Notes under the pieces: generated by a model
Told to the model about the DNA's origin: nothing
Databases searched by the model: none
What the model saw: only the letters and a program-made list of their open reading frames with translations
Source: Chloroflexota bacterium
GTDB lineage: Bacteria; Chloroflexota; Limnocylindria; Limnocylindrales; CSP1-4
Length of the DNA stretch: 7,019 nt
Direction of reading: 5' to 3'
Assembly: GCA_013695255.1 (NCBI GenBank)
Contig: JACDAV010000200.1
Span: 1-7,019 of the forward strand
Position numbers and translations under genes: made by a program
Shown here: piece after piece, positions 6,273 to 7,019 of the stretch
Numbering within the stretch: the stretch's first letter is position 1
Layout: each line of letters begins with the position of its first letter

Positions 6273-6294
6273 CTGACCCTGTGGTCCGGGTCAG
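6273..6294 (-). terminator. Small hairpin just after the DUF4331 stop
   Basis: CTGACCC and GGGTCAG (6273-6279 with 6288-6294) form a perfect 7-bp stem around an 8-nt loop, starting 12 nt past the DUF4331 stop. No U-run follows it directly. The larger hairpin lies 5 nt further downstream in the transcript, so the two may act together as a 3'-end or attenuation structure. Confidence 0.3.
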
Positions 6295-6309
6295 CGCGTC
6301 AGCGCGTCA
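6290..6309. repeat. Short 8-bp tandem repeat over the DUF4331 stop codon
   Basis: GTCAGCGC occurs twice in direct succession (6290-6297, 6298-6305) and is followed by a partial third copy GTCA (6306-6309) that carries the DUF4331 stop (TCA on the plus strand, TGA on the coding strand). Each copy contains TCA, in different frames. It is short enough to be slippage and is noted mainly because a similar duplication sits on the TPR stop. Confidence 0.6.
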
Positions 6310-7019
6310 CCCGGCGGTGCTGGTCTCGTCGAGCGCCTCGCACGGCGAGAGGTGATGGATGCCGTCGTCGTAGCCCTGCCACGGCGCGGCCACGTACGGG
6401 AACTCGGCGCCGAAGGCACGGTCGTTGGCGTCGCAGCCATCGCCGACCATGTTGTTGGGCGTCTCGTTCGGGAGATCGAAGTTCTCGTTGATGAACGCCC
6501 CGTAGCGATCGGCCACGGCGCGGATCTCGATGTCGACCACGTCGTCCCACAGCCGCCGCCCGTTGGGGAAGCCGGCCAGGTCGCCGTCGAGCACGCCGAG
6601 GCGGCTCGGGTTGGCAGCCGGCGGGATGCCCATGTTGAGGCGGAGCAGGTCGTACAGGGTGTCGCCCTCGTTGGTGGCGTTCAGGCCCGGCACGCCCTGG
6701 CCCAGGATGAGCACGAGGTCGGAGCGGTCCGACGTCCGTGCATCCGGCAGCGAGGGGTAGACGGTGTTGATGATCGCCGCCAGCTCGGGGTTGAGGTAGC
6801 GGTCCGCGAAGTCAGCGTCGTTCGCCGGGTCGGAGGCGTTCCACGCATCCTTCTCGCCGATCGGGATGATGACCTCGTTGACGAGCGGGTTGCCCAGGCG
6901 CGAGACCTGGACGTAGTCGCCCGACAGCTCCGGCACGCCGGTGTCGTTGAGGACATTGGTCGCCTGGCGGGCGGCGCCGGCGTAGATGCCCACGACCGCG
7001 TTGGCCGCGTCAGGCGCCG
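6307..7019 (-). CDS. DUF4331-family protein, C-terminal part (5' end beyond window)
   Basis: The last 236 residues of a longer protein; the frame remains open to the window edge, so the start is not visible (a GTG at 6993 is internal). The match to DUF4331 (Pfam PF14224) is from remembered conserved segments: VSRLGNPLVNEVIIPIGEKD, then DADFADRYLNPELAAIIN, LVLILGQGVPGLN, RLNMGIPPAANPSRLGVLDG and DLAGFPNGRRLWDDVVDIEI. The C-terminus reads AFGAEFPYVAAPWQGYDDGI and ends ETSTAG. Members I recall are large and mostly carry secretion signals; their biochemical function is unknown to me. The protein lies 110 bp upstream of the nickel/cobalt transporter on the same strand, suggesting a shared role at the cell surface in metal handling; this is inference. 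Two Cys (in DGCDAND and SPCEALD) near the C-terminus could form a disulfide. Confidence 0.88.
   Translation of the reverse strand, partial: APDAANAVVGIYAGAARQATNVLNDTGVPELSGDYVQVSRLGNPLVNEVIIPIGEKDAWNASDPANDADFADRYLNPELAAIINTVYPSLPDARTSDRSDLVLILGQGVPGLNATNEGDTLYDLLRLNMGIPPAANPSRLGVLDGDLAGFPNGRRLWDDVVDIEIRAVADRYGAFINENFDLPNETPNNMVGDGCDANDRAFGAEFPYVAAPWQGYDDGIHHLSPCEALDETSTAG

Overview
This is a GC-rich window (about 70% G+C by eye). All genes I can support are on the minus strand, so transcription runs from high to low coordinates. Nothing in it fixes the taxonomy. The GC content, the codon bias toward G/C in third positions and the families present would fit a Chloroflexota (for example Limnocylindria-like) or actinobacterial genome; this is inference, not an identification. 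Two genes are cut by the window edges: a DUF4331-type protein at the right (5' end missing) and a vWA-type protein at the left (3' end missing).

Right half (7019 to 3063): a DUF4331 protein; a 110-bp gap with two hairpins and a short tandem repeat; a NicO/RcnA-type nickel/cobalt transporter with a long secreted N-terminal domain and a histidine-rich loop; then a membrane-anchored TPR protein. The transporter stop and TPR start overlap in ATGA, so these two are almost certainly one operon. Together they look like a metal-handling locus: a secreted or cell-surface protein of unknown function, a metal permease and a TPR scaffold. A 190-aa protein of unknown function (3018 to 2446) follows the TPR gene after 44 bp. 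Its start codon abuts one arm of an inverted repeat, and the other arm is duplicated over the TPR stop codon.

Left half (2445 to 1): a plausible sigma70-type promoter at 2378-2406 precedes a MoxR-family AAA+ ATPase (2330 to 897). The N-terminal 159 residues of a probable vWA-domain partner lie at 478 to 1. MoxR ATPases and vWA proteins usually work as a chaperone-like pair. Here they are separated by 418 bp of repeat-rich DNA.

That 418-bp gap is the least ordinary part of the window. It holds three 24-bp tandem repeats (491-562). It also holds a 159-bp dyad element (609-767) with 22-nt terminal arms matching at 20 positions, enclosing at least three further hairpins. This resembles a folded RNA or a non-autonomous repeat. 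A 43-codon, coding-like stretch directly after the MoxR stop runs into the edge of this element and may be a gene remnant.
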